In this document: positions 6,329-15,774 of the stretch, piece by piece
Layout of the letters: every line of letters begins with the position of its first letter
Position numbering within the stretch: the first letter of the stretch is position 1
NCBI GenBank assembly: GCA_001029295.1
Contig: LDXJ01000057.1
Coordinates: 62,001 to 126,000 of the forward strand
DNA from: Peptococcaceae bacterium CEB3
GTDB lineage: Bacteria; Bacillota; Desulfitobacteriia; Desulfitobacteriales; Desulfitobacteriaceae
Length of the DNA: 64,000 nucleotides
Direction of reading: 5' to 3'
Notes under the pieces: model-generated
What the model saw: the letters and a program-made list of their open reading frames with translations, nothing else
Database searches by the model: none
Told to the model about the DNA's origin: nothing
Translations under genes and position numbers: made by a program

Positions 6329-7780
6329 CTAATTTTCTTTGGCCCTTTGCCGCAGGTGCTCAAAAATGGCGGCAAAAGCCGAGGGCAGAGGATATTCGTC
6401 AAGAACCTCGGGGACCACCCAGGAACCGGTAGGGCTAGGGAGTGATTTTGGCGTCGGCGAAGGGGGTGGAGTTTCACGGAGCAGGAAAGGCGAGGAGGAA
6501 AAACCCGGCCGCGTGGGAAGGGAAGGTTTTCGGTGTGAGAGGGTGGAACTCCCCACGGGCGAACGGAGGCACGGGTCCCGAAACGGACCGGCGGATGCCC
6601 CGGGGAGGTGGAGTGCGAGGGGTTCGCCGGATGCGCTTCCGACGTTGACGATGACCCAATAGAGTTCCCAGCGCAGGTGGCTGAAGGTGTGGCCGGCCGG
6701 ACCGTAAAGCGGGAAGTCCCCTTGGAAGAAACGCTCGGCCGCGCGGTCGAAGGTTCGCTCGGCAACGGCTTCCCGATAGAAGGCCAGCCACTCGGCCTGG
6801 GTAAAGACCAGATGCCCATGGGTGAGGGCATCCGGGTTCGGCGCCGGCAGCGAGGGACCGTCGCCCGGTCTTCCCGGCGGGTTCGATGTGGCGGCAGAGC
6901 CGGTCGGGAGCCGGCGGGCGGAACGAGACCCGGAAGAAATAGGGAGAAAGGCGGAGGGAACACCGGAGAAGGGGAGTTCCAAGCCGGGAAATTCCCAGAG
7001 ATCGGCCAAGAGGCCGCCAGTGGGACGCTTTTGCAAGTACATAGCTCCGTCGTGGAGAAGGACGAAGGTAAGCCGGAGCATTGTCTCCGGTCTCTTGGTC
7101 TTGGGCGTATGTACGGGGTAAGCCAAATTGCCTGAAGCGAAGGCCTGGCAAAAGGAGGCGAGCGGACAATCCGGGCAATGGGGAGTGCCCGGGAGGCAAA
7201 CGGTGGCCCCGAGTTCCATCAAGGCTTGATTGAAATCACCCGGGCGGGTGGCGGGCTGCCAGTTCCCGAGCTGCTCGCGAAAACGGCGTAAGGTTGCGGC
7301 TTTGGTGACGGGATCCGGCCAGGCCAAAAGGCGGGCCATGACCCTGCGCACGTTTCCGTCCAACGCCGGAACCTTTTGCCCAAAAGCGATGCTGGCGATA
7401 GCCCCGGCCGTGTATTCCCCCACTCCGGGAATCTGCAGCAAGGTATCATAATCTGGGGGGATCCGGCCGTCCCGGACGGAGAGAACATGACGTGCTCCCT
7501 CCCACAAATGCCGAGCTCTGGCATAATAACCGAGTCCGCGCCAAGCAGCGAGGACGTCGTTCAAATCCGCGCGGGCCAAATCTTCCAGGGTAGGAAAGCG
7601 CCGCAAGAATTCCTTATAATAAGGAAGGACGGTTTTGACCTGGGTCTGTTGGAGCATAACTTCAGAGACCCAGATGCAGTAGGGGTCCGCGGTCCGGCGC
7701 CAGGGCAGGTCACGCTTTTCGACTGTGAACCAGGCCAGGAGCCGGTCGGCAAACGAACCATCTGCTATCTCTTTTTCCAC
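6329..7780 (-). CDS. mutY: A/G-specific adenine glycosylase MutY, with long insertions
   Basis: Removes adenine mispaired with 8-oxoguanine. With GTG at 7780 (after AGGAAGGTGA) it has 483 aa, against about 350 usually. Seen: SEVMLQQTQV with catalytic Glu40, helix-hairpin-helix IPGVGEYTAG (117-126), ALDGNVRRV with catalytic Asp141, and 4Fe-4S cysteines C195-x6-C-x2-C-x5-C211. The C-terminal Nudix-like 8-oxoG recognition domain starts near 235 (LQKRPTGGLLADLWEFPG) but is interrupted by Pro/Ser/Arg-rich insertions at about 280-320 and 390-450. It is monocistronic. An upstream TTG at 7843 is possible but has no ribosome site. Confidence 0.93.
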   Translation of the reverse strand: MEKEIADGSFADRLLAWFTVEKRDLPWRRTADPYCIWVSEVMLQQTQVKTVLPYYKEFLRRFPTLEDLARADLNDVLAAWRGLGYYARARHLWEGARHVLSVRDGRIPPDYDTLLQIPGVGEYTAGAIASIAFGQKVPALDGNVRRVMARLLAWPDPVTKAATLRRFREQLGNWQPATRPGDFNQALMELGATVCLPGTPHCPDCPLASFCQAFASGNLAYPVHTPKTKRPETMLRLTFVLLHDGAMYLQKRPTGGLLADLWEFPGLELPFSGVPSAFLPISSGSRSARRLPTGSAATSNPPGRPGDGPSLPAPNPDALTHGHLVFTQAEWLAFYREAVAERTFDRAAERFFQGDFPLYGPAGHTFSHLRWELYWVIVNVGSASGEPLALHLPGASAGPFRDPCLRSPVGSSTLSHRKPSLPTRPGFSSSPFLLRETPPPSPTPKSLPSPTGSWVVPEVLDEYPLPSAFAAIFEHLRQRAKEN

Positions 7781-8112
7781 TTTCTCGTTCACCTTCCTGT
7801 CATTGCATCTTTGGCGGGGCATTGCCGTTTGCGAGGACCGCAAGACGCTCGTCTACAATCGTTTTAGACAAAGAAAAAAGGCCTATTCTGGGAGAACGTT
7901 TGAAAAGACCTTTAGCGTGAAAAGACCTTTGGCAATAAGTTACACAGTTGGCGGTTCGCGTCGCTGTATTCTGAGTGCGGGATAACCTTTTCGGCAATAT
8001 TAAGTATACTGCCAAGAATGACGGATAGGCAACACGCACGCGCTGCTCTCAGTGAGAGCAGACAAGAAAGCGCGAAAGCGTTCCGGACAGAAAACATTTT
8101 TCCTAAAAACAC

Positions 8113-8143
8113 TTGACCCTTACCTTGGGTAAGCCTTTATTAT
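8113..8143 (+). promoter_or_regulatory. MerR-type promoter with 19-bp spacer and palindromic operator
   Basis: -35 TTGACC (8113-8118) and -10 TATTAT (8138-8143) are separated by 19 bp, the overlong spacing typical of MerR-activated promoters. Centred in the spacer is CTTACC-TTG-GGTAAG (8119-8133). The start site would fall almost at the ribosome site of the regulator gene, indicating autoactivation. The rest of the gap 7781-8112 shows no gene. Confidence 0.85.
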
Positions 8144-8162
8144 TCTTTTGAGGTGAGAAATA

Positions 8163-8909
8163 ATGCTATACTCGGTGAATGAGGTTTCAAAGCTAACGGG
8201 AGTAACCGTAAAAGCCCTGTATCATTATCACAAAATCGGGCTATTGGAGCCTTATAAGATTAGCGATGCAGGCTACCGTCTCTATAGCATGAATGAATTG
8301 GAACGGTTGCAAGAAATTCTATTCTACCGTGAGCTTGATTTCTCCCTCAAAGACATTAAAAAGGCACTTGAGGACGAATCGGGCCGTCTATTGTGTTTAA
8401 CAAATCAGCATGAGCTGTTGGTAGCGCGCAAACAGCGACTTTGCTGCATGTTAAAAACTCTGGAAGAATCGATAAGCCTCGCCAAGAAAGGAGAAAGCAT
8501 GGATAAAGACACTATGTTTAGAGGCCTTAACCGGGAGGAGTGGGAAAATGCACTCTCGGAGCAAAACGACTATCTCAAAAATCAATACGGGGTCGATTTA
8601 TTGGCTAAGGAGGAGATTCCGGTTGACGATCTGAACATCAAGGCAAAGGAGGCTCAGGGCTTCCTGCAGAGTATGTCGGATGCATTAAGGAACCATTGGG
8701 CAGTGACAGACAGGAGATTGCACACCCTGGTTGACGAGCATCTAAAGTTTCTCAATAGTCATGGGACTCCTGTTACCGCAAAATCATTGGTCGCTCAGAC
8801 GAGATTTTTTTGTCATGACGAGTTTCATAGAAATATGCTTGAAAACCACCAACTCGGACTTTGTTACTATCTGTGTATTGCGGCGGAAGAGTTCGCTGCT
8901 TCGGAATAG
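8163..8909 (+). CDS. MerR family regulator with TipAS-like effector domain
   Basis: 248 aa. N-terminal MerR winged helix (1-70) with YSVNEVSKLTGVTVKALYHYHKIGLL, a dimerisation helix (about 75-110), then a helical domain (about 130-248) typical of TipA/Mta-like regulators that bind hydrophobic antibiotics. ATG at 8163 follows GAGGTGAG. Its own promoter shows the 19-bp spacer and palindrome recognised by such activators. No transporter gene follows directly, so its other targets lie elsewhere. Confidence 0.88.
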   Translation: MLYSVNEVSKLTGVTVKALYHYHKIGLLEPYKISDAGYRLYSMNELERLQEILFYRELDFSLKDIKKALEDESGRLLCLTNQHELLVARKQRLCCMLKTLEESISLAKKGESMDKDTMFRGLNREEWENALSEQNDYLKNQYGVDLLAKEEIPVDDLNIKAKEAQGFLQSMSDALRNHWAVTDRRLHTLVDEHLKFLNSHGTPVTAKSLVAQTRFFCHDEFHRNMLENHQLGLCYYLCIAAEEFAASE

Positions 8910-8978
8910 CCTTTCTCCAGCACCGCTTTCAAATGGACTGGTACTAACCGGCTATCCCACTCACTTAATATGACCTGC

Positions 8979-9015
8979 GACTCATCCCCCGTCCTCTCCT
9001 GGCGGGGGGTGAGTC
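8979..9015 (+). terminator. Hairpin after the MerR-type gene
   Basis: GACTCATCCCCCG (8979-8991) pairs with CGGGGGGTGAGTC (9003-9015), 13 bp with one G-T pair. No strong T run follows. Confidence 0.55.
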
Positions 9016-9059
9016 GTCATTAGAGTCGCCTGACCCGACGGTAACAAACCTTCTGCGTG

Positions 9060-9364
<305 letters not shown>

Positions 9365-9493
9365 CAGTTTCATCTCCTTCTAAGAGCATCGACGGTGGCA
9401 AAATAGGAGTGTCCAATACCGCACTGCGACTCGGTAATCAAGCGATTCCGGCTCGGAAGGACCGTAAGGAGGAAAGCTGCCCCATACTTCCGC

Positions 9494-10852
9494 TTAAGCC
9501 GGAGTATGGGGTAAGTTAGACTTAACCAGAGGGGTCTTGCCGGACGCGGCCTGCGGAATGGAGGGCACTCGTTGAACCTCAACCTTTGGCATGACCGCAC
9601 CTTGTTTTGTCAGCGCCTTTTTGACAGCTGCCAAGAGCTCGTCTTCATTCAAAGCATCGTGAACGCCGCTCAAAAGCAGATGCAAACCATCGGCTTCTTG
9701 GACTACCTGGTACGCATTTACCGGCAGCGTATCCATGATATTCTCAAAGACTATCGGATGGACCTTCACGCTTCCGCCGGTCACGGTGGGAAAGGTCAGA
9801 ATTTCCCGAACCCGTCCCTGAATGTCCTTAACCAGCCGGAAGGGACGTCCGCAAGGGCAGTGTACGGACGAGAGGCGTAGGCTGTCATCGAGTTCGTAGC
9901 GAATCAGTGGCTGCGCGCGTTTCCAAAGGACAGTGACGAGGAGCTTCTCCCCGTAATCACCAGCCGGCACGGGGCGGTTGTTCCTGTCAACCACCTCGAT
10001 GATCGCGAGGTCTTCCTGCAAATGCATCCCGCGGTGTTCTTTACATTCAGCGCCGATTCCGCCGCAGTCGGTTGTCCCGTACATGTCGAAAAGCACATTG
10101 CCCCAGGCTTGGACGGCTCGACGCCGTGTTTCGGGGGTTAAGACCTCAGAACCGCTGATGACGGTACTTGGCGCTATTTGGAGGCGGCCGGAGAGCTGCT
10201 CATAAGCCAAGATACGTATGATCGAAGCATAGCCAAGGAGCAATTGCGGTTGCCAGGAATTCAATTTCTCCACCATGCTTTGTATCGGTTCGGCAGCTGT
10301 CAGCAACAAAATCGGTACCCCCATATTTCCCATGCTGGATGCCCCTCCGCTGGACATATGGCTGGGGTTTGTGGACGTGATCTGGGCCATTTTAACAGGG
10401 TGATTAGGGTCCATTTTGACGCCGGCTTCCTCAAATCCGCGGAAAGAAGAGGCTAAGGCGGTCAGCCATTCTTCAGAATCCATGAGAAATAATCCGGGAT
10501 TGCCGGTGCTGCCTGAAGTGCTATGAACCACGTAACGATCGAGGTAAAGCTCATCTCCTTGATTGTTGGCGGCGAATGTCCTGACATCCCTGAGATGAAT
10601 AGCCCGATCCGTAACCAAATCGTCAAAGTGGTCCATCAGGGTTGACTTTGTCAGTACCGGAAGGTCTTCTAATGGAGCATCGAAGAGCCCCTTATGAAAT
10701 TCCCGGTAAAAAGGCGAATGAGCATAGGTATACTCGCGAAGACGTTGCAATTCCTGTACCTGGTAGGCTTGAAGCTGTTGGCGGCTTACGTGTTCTTGTT
10801 TGCGTAAAGTCTCGTACTTAGACAGTAAATTCTTCATCATTGGGGTATCCAT
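9494..10852 (-). CDS. PaaK-like acyl-CoA ligase / AMP-forming adenylate synthetase
   Basis: 452 aa, an adenylate-forming enzyme of the phenylacetate-CoA ligase family. Seen: the phosphate-binding loop STSGSTGNPG (about residues 115-124), the A5-like motif DMYGTTDCGG (about 265-274) and RYELDDSLRL before a CxCGRPF segment. It should activate a carboxylic acid as acyl-AMP and pass it to CoA; the acid is unknown. ATG at 10852 follows AGGAGG. It lies 39 bp after the tetR gene at 10892-11566, same strand, so it is likely the main target of that regulator. It is clearly diverged from the paaK at 19.1 kb. Confidence 0.85.
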   Translation of the reverse strand: MDTPMMKNLLSKYETLRKQEHVSRQQLQAYQVQELQRLREYTYAHSPFYREFHKGLFDAPLEDLPVLTKSTLMDHFDDLVTDRAIHLRDVRTFAANNQGDELYLDRYVVHSTSGSTGNPGLFLMDSEEWLTALASSFRGFEEAGVKMDPNHPVKMAQITSTNPSHMSSGGASSMGNMGVPILLLTAAEPIQSMVEKLNSWQPQLLLGYASIIRILAYEQLSGRLQIAPSTVISGSEVLTPETRRRAVQAWGNVLFDMYGTTDCGGIGAECKEHRGMHLQEDLAIIEVVDRNNRPVPAGDYGEKLLVTVLWKRAQPLIRYELDDSLRLSSVHCPCGRPFRLVKDIQGRVREILTFPTVTGGSVKVHPIVFENIMDTLPVNAYQVVQEADGLHLLLSGVHDALNEDELLAAVKKALTKQGAVMPKVEVQRVPSIPQAASGKTPLVKSNLPHTPA

Positions 10853-10891
10853 GGTATCCCTCCTCACAAGATTGTTGGGTCGTCTCTTCGT

Positions 10892-11566
10892 CTACTCCGG
10901 TGTGGTTATCATCCCCGCCACGATGAAATTCACAAGATGCTCCCGAGCTTGCGCCAAGGACTCGCTTGCGGCAGGATCCTCATCCGGGAGCAGCATCTGA
11001 TACAAGGGAAGGTAGGCCAGATAGACGTGGCATATCTGCATAACTAAGGAAAATTGAATCTTGGGAGCATAGTTGGAACGAAGCAGGCCGGTTTTCCATG
11101 CCCTGTGAAAGAATGCCTCGAATCGCTCACTATTCTCGGTTGGGAATTGGGAGGCTGTTTTCGCCAGCATCTCCCAGCCCCCAGCCATTTCCCAGGTCAA
11201 AATGCGCACCAGGAGCGGATGTTCGAGCAAGTAGTCAAAAAAGGTCACAACCATCGTTTTGAGAAAGCCCCTAAAATGATCGGCATCTGAAGCCACAGCT
11301 TCATCCGCAAACAAGGGAGTGAATGCATGCGCCAATAGTTCGCTCACTTCAGAGTCGGAGCGCTTCAGTACTTCGCCGTAAAGGCCGAGCTTATCGCCAA
11401 AGTACCTGAAGATCAGGCCGGTATTGTAGCCCGAGGTTTTGGCGATGGTCTCAATTCGCGCGCCGGCAAATCCGTTGTGGGCAAAAACCTCTTCAGCCGC
11501 GTCCAAAATGGCTGCCCGTGACTTTTGCGAATCCCGGGCTCTTTTTTCGGAAAATCTTGCCTCCAT
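10892..11566 (-). CDS. TetR/AcrR family regulator of the acyl-CoA ligase operon
   Basis: About 224 aa. The N-terminal HTH shows AAEEVFAHNGFAGARIETIA then YNTGLIFRYFGDK, the classic TetR helix-turn-helix with aromatic anchor; the rest is a helical ligand-binding domain. I prefer ATG at 11566, preceded by GGTGGAAAG, over GTG at 11590, which has no ribosome site. It sits first in an operon with the ligase. A palindrome directly downstream of its own consensus promoter indicates autorepression. Confidence 0.88.
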   Translation of the reverse strand: MEARFSEKRARDSQKSRAAILDAAEEVFAHNGFAGARIETIAKTSGYNTGLIFRYFGDKLGLYGEVLKRSDSEVSELLAHAFTPLFADEAVASDADHFRGFLKTMVVTFFDYLLEHPLLVRILTWEMAGGWEMLAKTASQFPTENSERFEAFFHRAWKTGLLRSNYAPKIQFSLVMQICHVYLAYLPLYQMLLPDEDPAASESLAQAREHLVNFIVAGMITTPE

Positions 11567-11591
11567 GGTCTCTTTCCACCAAGCCTTCACA

Positions 11592-11638
11592 TAAGTAACT
11601 GGTTACTTACATTATACCCCGTTGTGACATACTGTCAA
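11592..11638 (-). promoter_or_regulatory. Consensus promoter and TetR operator
   Basis: Minus strand: TTGACA (11633-11638), 16-bp spacer, TATAAT (11611-11616). Just downstream lies TAAGTAAC-TG-GTTACTTA (11592-11609), 8-bp perfect arms, at the expected start site. This is a strong promoter blocked by a TetR dimer. Confidence 0.85.
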
Positions 11639-11645
11639 GAAGAAA

Positions 11646-11780
11646 GCCTCAATTATCCTTTCGGGCTATTTGCCGAGCCACGGAGCGCATTGTTCGCCTT
11701 CACGCCTTGGCGGGGATGACGGGCAGGCCGACGGTGGTGGGGTATACGGAAAACGACATCAAGCTCTGGTCGGGGATTGA
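11646..11780 (+). pseudogene. 135-bp remnant of paaK
   Basis: The sequence matches paaK codons around its ATP loop (compare 15828-15960 and 19244-19376) at about 90% identity, without start or stop. It is followed at about 11790-11815 by a 26-bp piece found also inside the PaaK-like gene at 9836-9862. This is debris of recombination among ligase genes. Confidence 0.85.
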
Positions 11781-11885
11781 TCCTCATTCAGCCGGAAGGG
11801 ACGTCCGCAAGGGCACTGCTGAATGGGATAGAAACCTGGCTGAGCGAACTCGGGCCCGGGGGCCCGGCCCGCCCGACCGAACGAT

Positions 11886-12233
11886 TCACCAAATATAAGG
11901 TATAAGGCGGTAACGGACTGTCTCCGTGTATTTTGCGTAACCAGGCAGGCCATCCTTCAAGAGCCTTTCCTCGTCATGGATCATCCGGACCATGGCGGGA
12001 ATCATCAAGGCGAAGAGTATCAATCCCCACCATGAGCCGAGCGCCAGAGGTATGCCGAGGACCAGCACCAGGTCACCGACATAGCTGGGATGCCGTACAA
12101 CCGCATAAGGCCCGGTTGTCATAAAGATCAATACTCCAAGCGCGGCCGCGCCGAGAAAGAACTTCATAAATATCGAAAAGATGAGGCTCGTCATGCCCTT
12201 GCTTTTTGCCAGTGGTTTGGATCGTTGTTCCAT
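11886..12233 (-). CDS. Isoprenylcysteine carboxyl methyltransferase family protein, shortened
   Basis: 115 aa; the family (ICMT/PEMT-like membrane methyltransferases) is usually about 190-200 aa. The conserved C-terminal core is present: [16 protein letters not shown], then [13 protein letters not shown] and [10 protein letters not shown]. The N-terminal part keeps only one membrane helix, joined abruptly to GPYAVVRHP, so the segment between them looks deleted. Activity is doubtful. It is the third gene after tetR and the Rph-like gene, 45 bp downstream. Pieces of a longer version of its start recur at 16.4 and 22.2 kb. Confidence 0.75.
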   Translation of the reverse strand: MEQRSKPLAKSKGMTSLIFSIFMKFFLGAAALGVLIFMTTGPYAVVRHPSYVGDLVLVLGIPLALGSWWGLILFALMIPAMVRMIHDEERLLKDGLPGYAKYTETVRYRLIPYIW

Positions 12234-12278
12234 ACGGCAGCGGTTCCTCCATTTCCTTCCGATTTTATAAACCGACGA

Positions 12279-14921
12279 CTACTCCAGGATCTCCACATAG
12301 CCTTTCGTTCCGTTGACCCGAATCCTCTGCCCGTCTTTAATGAGACTTGTCACGTTTTCCACGCTCACGACAGCGGGCAGACCGTACTCCCTGGCGACGA
12401 CCGCGCCGTGGGTCATCATTCCGCCGACCTCGGAAACCAGGCCTTTGATCGAAACGAACAGTGGCGTCCAGCTGGGATCCGTAAAGGCGGTGACCAGAAT
12501 GTCGCCCTCTTCAATTTGGGCCTCCTCCAGCTTCAAGATGATCCGCGCCCGTCCCTCGATAACGCCCGTGGAAACAGGGACCCCTATTAAAGCACCCTTC
12601 GGGATATCGCCAGTGTCGTACTCGCCGGTGATGATCTCGCCGTCGGAGGTCATGACGCGGGGCGGAGTCAATTTCTCAAAGATCTCGCAGTCCGCCTTCC
12701 GTCTCGTGATGATGTCGTAGTCCAGCTGGTTTGTGTCGCACACTTTTCGTAGCTCCTCATAGGTCAAATAGTAAATATCCTCCGGTTCCCGGATCAGGCC
12801 TTCCTGCACCAACCGCGCCGCTTCTTTCTTGAGGGCCTGTTTATAAACATAAAAGCGCTGCATCATTGCATACTTGGGGTATTCCCGGAAGCCGACGAAA
12901 TTGCGCATAACGCTGATCTTTTTCTTCGTCCTTTCCGCCTTTTTTCTGCCGCCGGGCAGCTTCTCGAGTCTGCCGATAAGTTCTTGCGCCCTTTGTTCTG
13001 CCTCCAGCCGCTTCTGCTCAAAGATTATCTCATGGGAGCCCGGCGCGAAATTCTTGATATCATTAAGAATCAGGGGGATCAGCATTGTCGGTTTTTCAGC
13101 CCAGCGGGGCCGCGTAATGTCAATCTCTCCTGGGCAGCGCGCCCCGTATTTTTTCAGATAATTGCCCATGGAATCGCCAACGGCTTTGCCGCCCTCAAGC
13201 TTTTCCAGATCCTTAAAAAAGGTCGCGTCGTCGGCATGCCGGAAATATTCAAGTACGGCCGGATACTGCCGGACGACGTCCGCCACATCCAGAAGCTCGA
13301 GCCCCATATTCGAGGTGACATTGTTGCTGAGCGACTGAGAAAGGATATTGGTGACGTCCTTTTCACCCAACCACTTTTTCAGGTGTCTTTTAAGCCAGCC
13401 TGAGGCAAGGATGCCAACAGTGGCCACGCCGTAGTTGTCTAAGACGATGGACTTGAAAGCCTCATCCATATCCCGCAGAATAAAGTCGATCAGGCCGGCT
13501 CCTGACTTGTCGCTGATCCTCTGCTCCATGTCCGGCACCAGCGCGTCCTGCCTCGCAATAATTTTCCGGATGAGCCCGGCGTCGTTTTCCCGGCTGATCT
13601 TTCTCGCCTGATTAAGTCCTGAGATCATATCTCCCATCGAGCCGCCGCTTAGGCCCAGCGTCGTCTTTCCCCGGGCCAGTGTCTTGATATAATCTTTTCT
13701 TTTCAGGACATTGATGAGGGCTTTTTGTATCAAAATATCAGCCGAACCGAGACCAGTTTTCACGAAAATCTTTGCTGCTATGGGCGAAGCCAGTTCATAA
13801 GAGACGTCCACATACATCCGCCCTCCGGCAGCGACCAGAGGATCGTTGGAAATCTTCTTGAGCCAAACCGGGAAAAAAGACAAGCCAAACGGCTTCATGA
13901 CATCAGTCATCATCTGCTGGTGAGCGAGTGACATATAGACATGATTTTTCCCGTCCTCCACGTCCGGCACCGGATACAAGGTAGTGATGGGGCGGCTTTG
14001 CACGACATAAAACTGACCGTCGTAAAGACACCATTCGATGTCCTGGGGGCGGCCGAAATACGCCTCGATCCTTCGGCCTGTTTTCTCAAGCTGCAGGACC
14101 TGCGCATCCGTCAGTGTCTGTACACTCTGTTTGTCGGGTTCCAGCAGCACTTGCCTGGTGCCGCCTTCTTTGATCCCATAAATGGCCAGTTTTTTCGTCG
14201 ATATCTTCTTGCTGACGATCTTGCCTTCCCGCACCTTATAAATGTCGGCGTCCACCAGGCCGGAAACAAGCGCTTCGCCGAGCCCGAAGCTGGCGTCGAC
14301 GGACAAAACTTTCCGGTTCGCCGTGATCGGGTCCGCCGTGAACATAATTCCCGCCGCCTCCGGGAATACCATCTTTTGGATGACAACCGACAGATGGACC
14401 TTGTTGTGGTCGAAGTTGTTCTGCAGGCGGTAGATGACTGCCCTGTCCGTGAAGAGCGAGGCCCAGCATTTGCTGATGTGCTTAAGGATGGCTTCCTTAC
14501 CGACGATGTTCAGATACGTGTCCTGTTGGCCGGCAAAGGAGGCCGTCGGCAGATCCTCCGCCGTGGCGCTGGACCGCACGGCATAGGCGTGTTGGTCTCC
14601 CAGCACCATCAGATAGCGTGTCACCGCCTCTTCAATTTCCTGTGCAATTGGTGTCTCTTCGATGGCGCCGCGGATTTTTCCGCTGATTTCGCTGATCTTT
14701 TCCCTGTCGTCCGCCTTTACATGTAAAAGCGGCTCCAGGAGGGCATGAAAGCCCGGCGTTTGTCCAATTGTCTTCTTGTAGGCTTCGGTCGTGACGCAGA
14801 AGCCCTCCGGTACTCTGATACCCTCAATCCGGGATAACTCACCGAGGTTGGCGCCTTTGCCGCCGACGACGGGCAGCTTTGTTTTGTCAATCTCAGGAAA
14901 ACCAAGCACATAAGTGTTCAT
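12279..14921 (-). CDS. Rph-like PEP-utilising phosphotransferase (rifampin phosphotransferase/PEP synthase family)
   Basis: 880 aa. N-terminal ATP-grasp domain (about 1-315) with VGGKGANLGELSRI, YAVRSSATAEDLPTASFAGQ and QKMV-type motifs; a long middle helical domain (about 320-760); and a C-terminal swivelling domain with [17 protein letters not shown] carrying the catalytic His, ending 40 residues later. The absence of the PEP-binding TIM barrel, the total length and the domain order match rifampin phosphotransferases rather than true PEP synthase. It would move the beta-phosphate of ATP to a small molecule; rifamycins are the known substrate, untested here. It follows its tetR by 45 bp. Confidence 0.85.
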   Translation of the reverse strand: MNTYVLGFPEIDKTKLPVVGGKGANLGELSRIEGIRVPEGFCVTTEAYKKTIGQTPGFHALLEPLLHVKADDREKISEISGKIRGAIEETPIAQEIEEAVTRYLMVLGDQHAYAVRSSATAEDLPTASFAGQQDTYLNIVGKEAILKHISKCWASLFTDRAVIYRLQNNFDHNKVHLSVVIQKMVFPEAAGIMFTADPITANRKVLSVDASFGLGEALVSGLVDADIYKVREGKIVSKKISTKKLAIYGIKEGGTRQVLLEPDKQSVQTLTDAQVLQLEKTGRRIEAYFGRPQDIEWCLYDGQFYVVQSRPITTLYPVPDVEDGKNHVYMSLAHQQMMTDVMKPFGLSFFPVWLKKISNDPLVAAGGRMYVDVSYELASPIAAKIFVKTGLGSADILIQKALINVLKRKDYIKTLARGKTTLGLSGGSMGDMISGLNQARKISRENDAGLIRKIIARQDALVPDMEQRISDKSGAGLIDFILRDMDEAFKSIVLDNYGVATVGILASGWLKRHLKKWLGEKDVTNILSQSLSNNVTSNMGLELLDVADVVRQYPAVLEYFRHADDATFFKDLEKLEGGKAVGDSMGNYLKKYGARCPGEIDITRPRWAEKPTMLIPLILNDIKNFAPGSHEIIFEQKRLEAEQRAQELIGRLEKLPGGRKKAERTKKKISVMRNFVGFREYPKYAMMQRFYVYKQALKKEAARLVQEGLIREPEDIYYLTYEELRKVCDTNQLDYDIITRRKADCEIFEKLTPPRVMTSDGEIITGEYDTGDIPKGALIGVPVSTGVIEGRARIILKLEEAQIEEGDILVTAFTDPSWTPLFVSIKGLVSEVGGMMTHGAVVAREYGLPAVVSVENVTSLIKDGQRIRVNGTKGYVEILE

Positions 14922-14966
14922 ACGAACACCCCCTAATTTTTTCTGCCAAAAACGGATTAACCCGGG

Positions 14967-15578
14967 CTAGACAAATTCTTCCTTGTACAGACTGTTTTTA
15001 AGCAATTCGAAGCAAGCATTCATGTCCTGGGCCAATACGTCATAATCAATGTCCGGCTGATGGGCCGACTGGGCGGCATACCCCTCACCGATCCAGTAAA
15101 TCATTTTCATGACAAGCGTTATATCAATATTGTCCTTGAACTTTGATGTATCTATCCCGTCAAAGGCAACCTTATTTCTTAAGCTGCCGCCTTTCGCCAA
15201 GATTGCCTCAATGTCCCCTTGGACATCCTTATCGCGTTCGAAATAGATGCTGGTCAGAAAAGAGAGGATTGCCGGGTGCTTTTTCATCAACGATATCTTT
15301 ACACCGGATATCATCTTCAGCCTGTCAAAGAAATCGTTTACCGCGCCCAGCTTTTCGTTGAATTCCGCTTCAAGCGTCGCGCCGCAAAACTCAATCAAAT
15401 AGAGATAGAGCGTCTTTTTTGAGCCAAAGTAGTGAAAGACCATCGCTTTGGAAATCCCCGCGGCACGAGCGATGTCGCTTGCGGAGGCTTTTTTATATCC
15501 GTTTGTGCCGAAGGCCGTCAAAGCCGCATCGATAATTTTGTTTTGTTTTTCTTTAGGCAAACTGAGAAATTTATCCAT
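14967..15578 (-). CDS. TetR family regulator of the Rph-like operon
   Basis: 203 aa. HTH at about 10-50: DAALTAFGTNGYKKASASDIA, then GISKAMVFHYFGSKK. Helical C-terminal domain of usual size. ATG at 15578 follows GAGGTGAT. It is the first gene of tetR-rph-ICMT on the minus strand. Two identical palindromes flank its promoter, so it should repress the whole operon until a ligand, perhaps the substrate of the phosphotransferase, binds. Confidence 0.88.
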   Translation of the reverse strand: MDKFLSLPKEKQNKIIDAALTAFGTNGYKKASASDIARAAGISKAMVFHYFGSKKTLYLYLIEFCGATLEAEFNEKLGAVNDFFDRLKMISGVKISLMKKHPAILSFLTSIYFERDKDVQGDIEAILAKGGSLRNKVAFDGIDTSKFKDNIDITLVMKMIYWIGEGYAAQSAHQPDIDYDVLAQDMNACFELLKNSLYKEEFV

Positions 15579-15600
15579 AAAATATCACCTCAACTGATGG

Positions 15601-15649
15601 ACCGATTCGGTTCATGATATCAATATAGCACTGAAAACCGATTCGGTCA
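15601..15649 (-). promoter_or_regulatory. Promoter with two identical TetR operators
   Basis: ACCGATTCGGT occurs at 15601-15611 and again at 15637-15647 (arms ACCGA/TCGGT). Between them on the minus strand is a promoter TTGACC-17 bp-TATATT, whose -35 overlaps the distal operator. The operator centres are 36 bp apart. Confidence 0.85.
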
Positions 15650-15774
15650 ATAGCATGATAAAAATGTGCGAGCGGTTTCTTGTCAAAGTCCGGCCTAAAA
15701 GTTATGCTGGGGCAAATGTGATCTGTACTAGATCAGAATAGGAATAGCGAGAATTGTTTTGAACAAAGGAGAGG

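Noticed and set aside
12279-14921. Annotation as PEP synthase (ppsA)
   Set aside because: The PEP-binding TIM barrel that should follow the swivelling domain is absent and the protein ends there.
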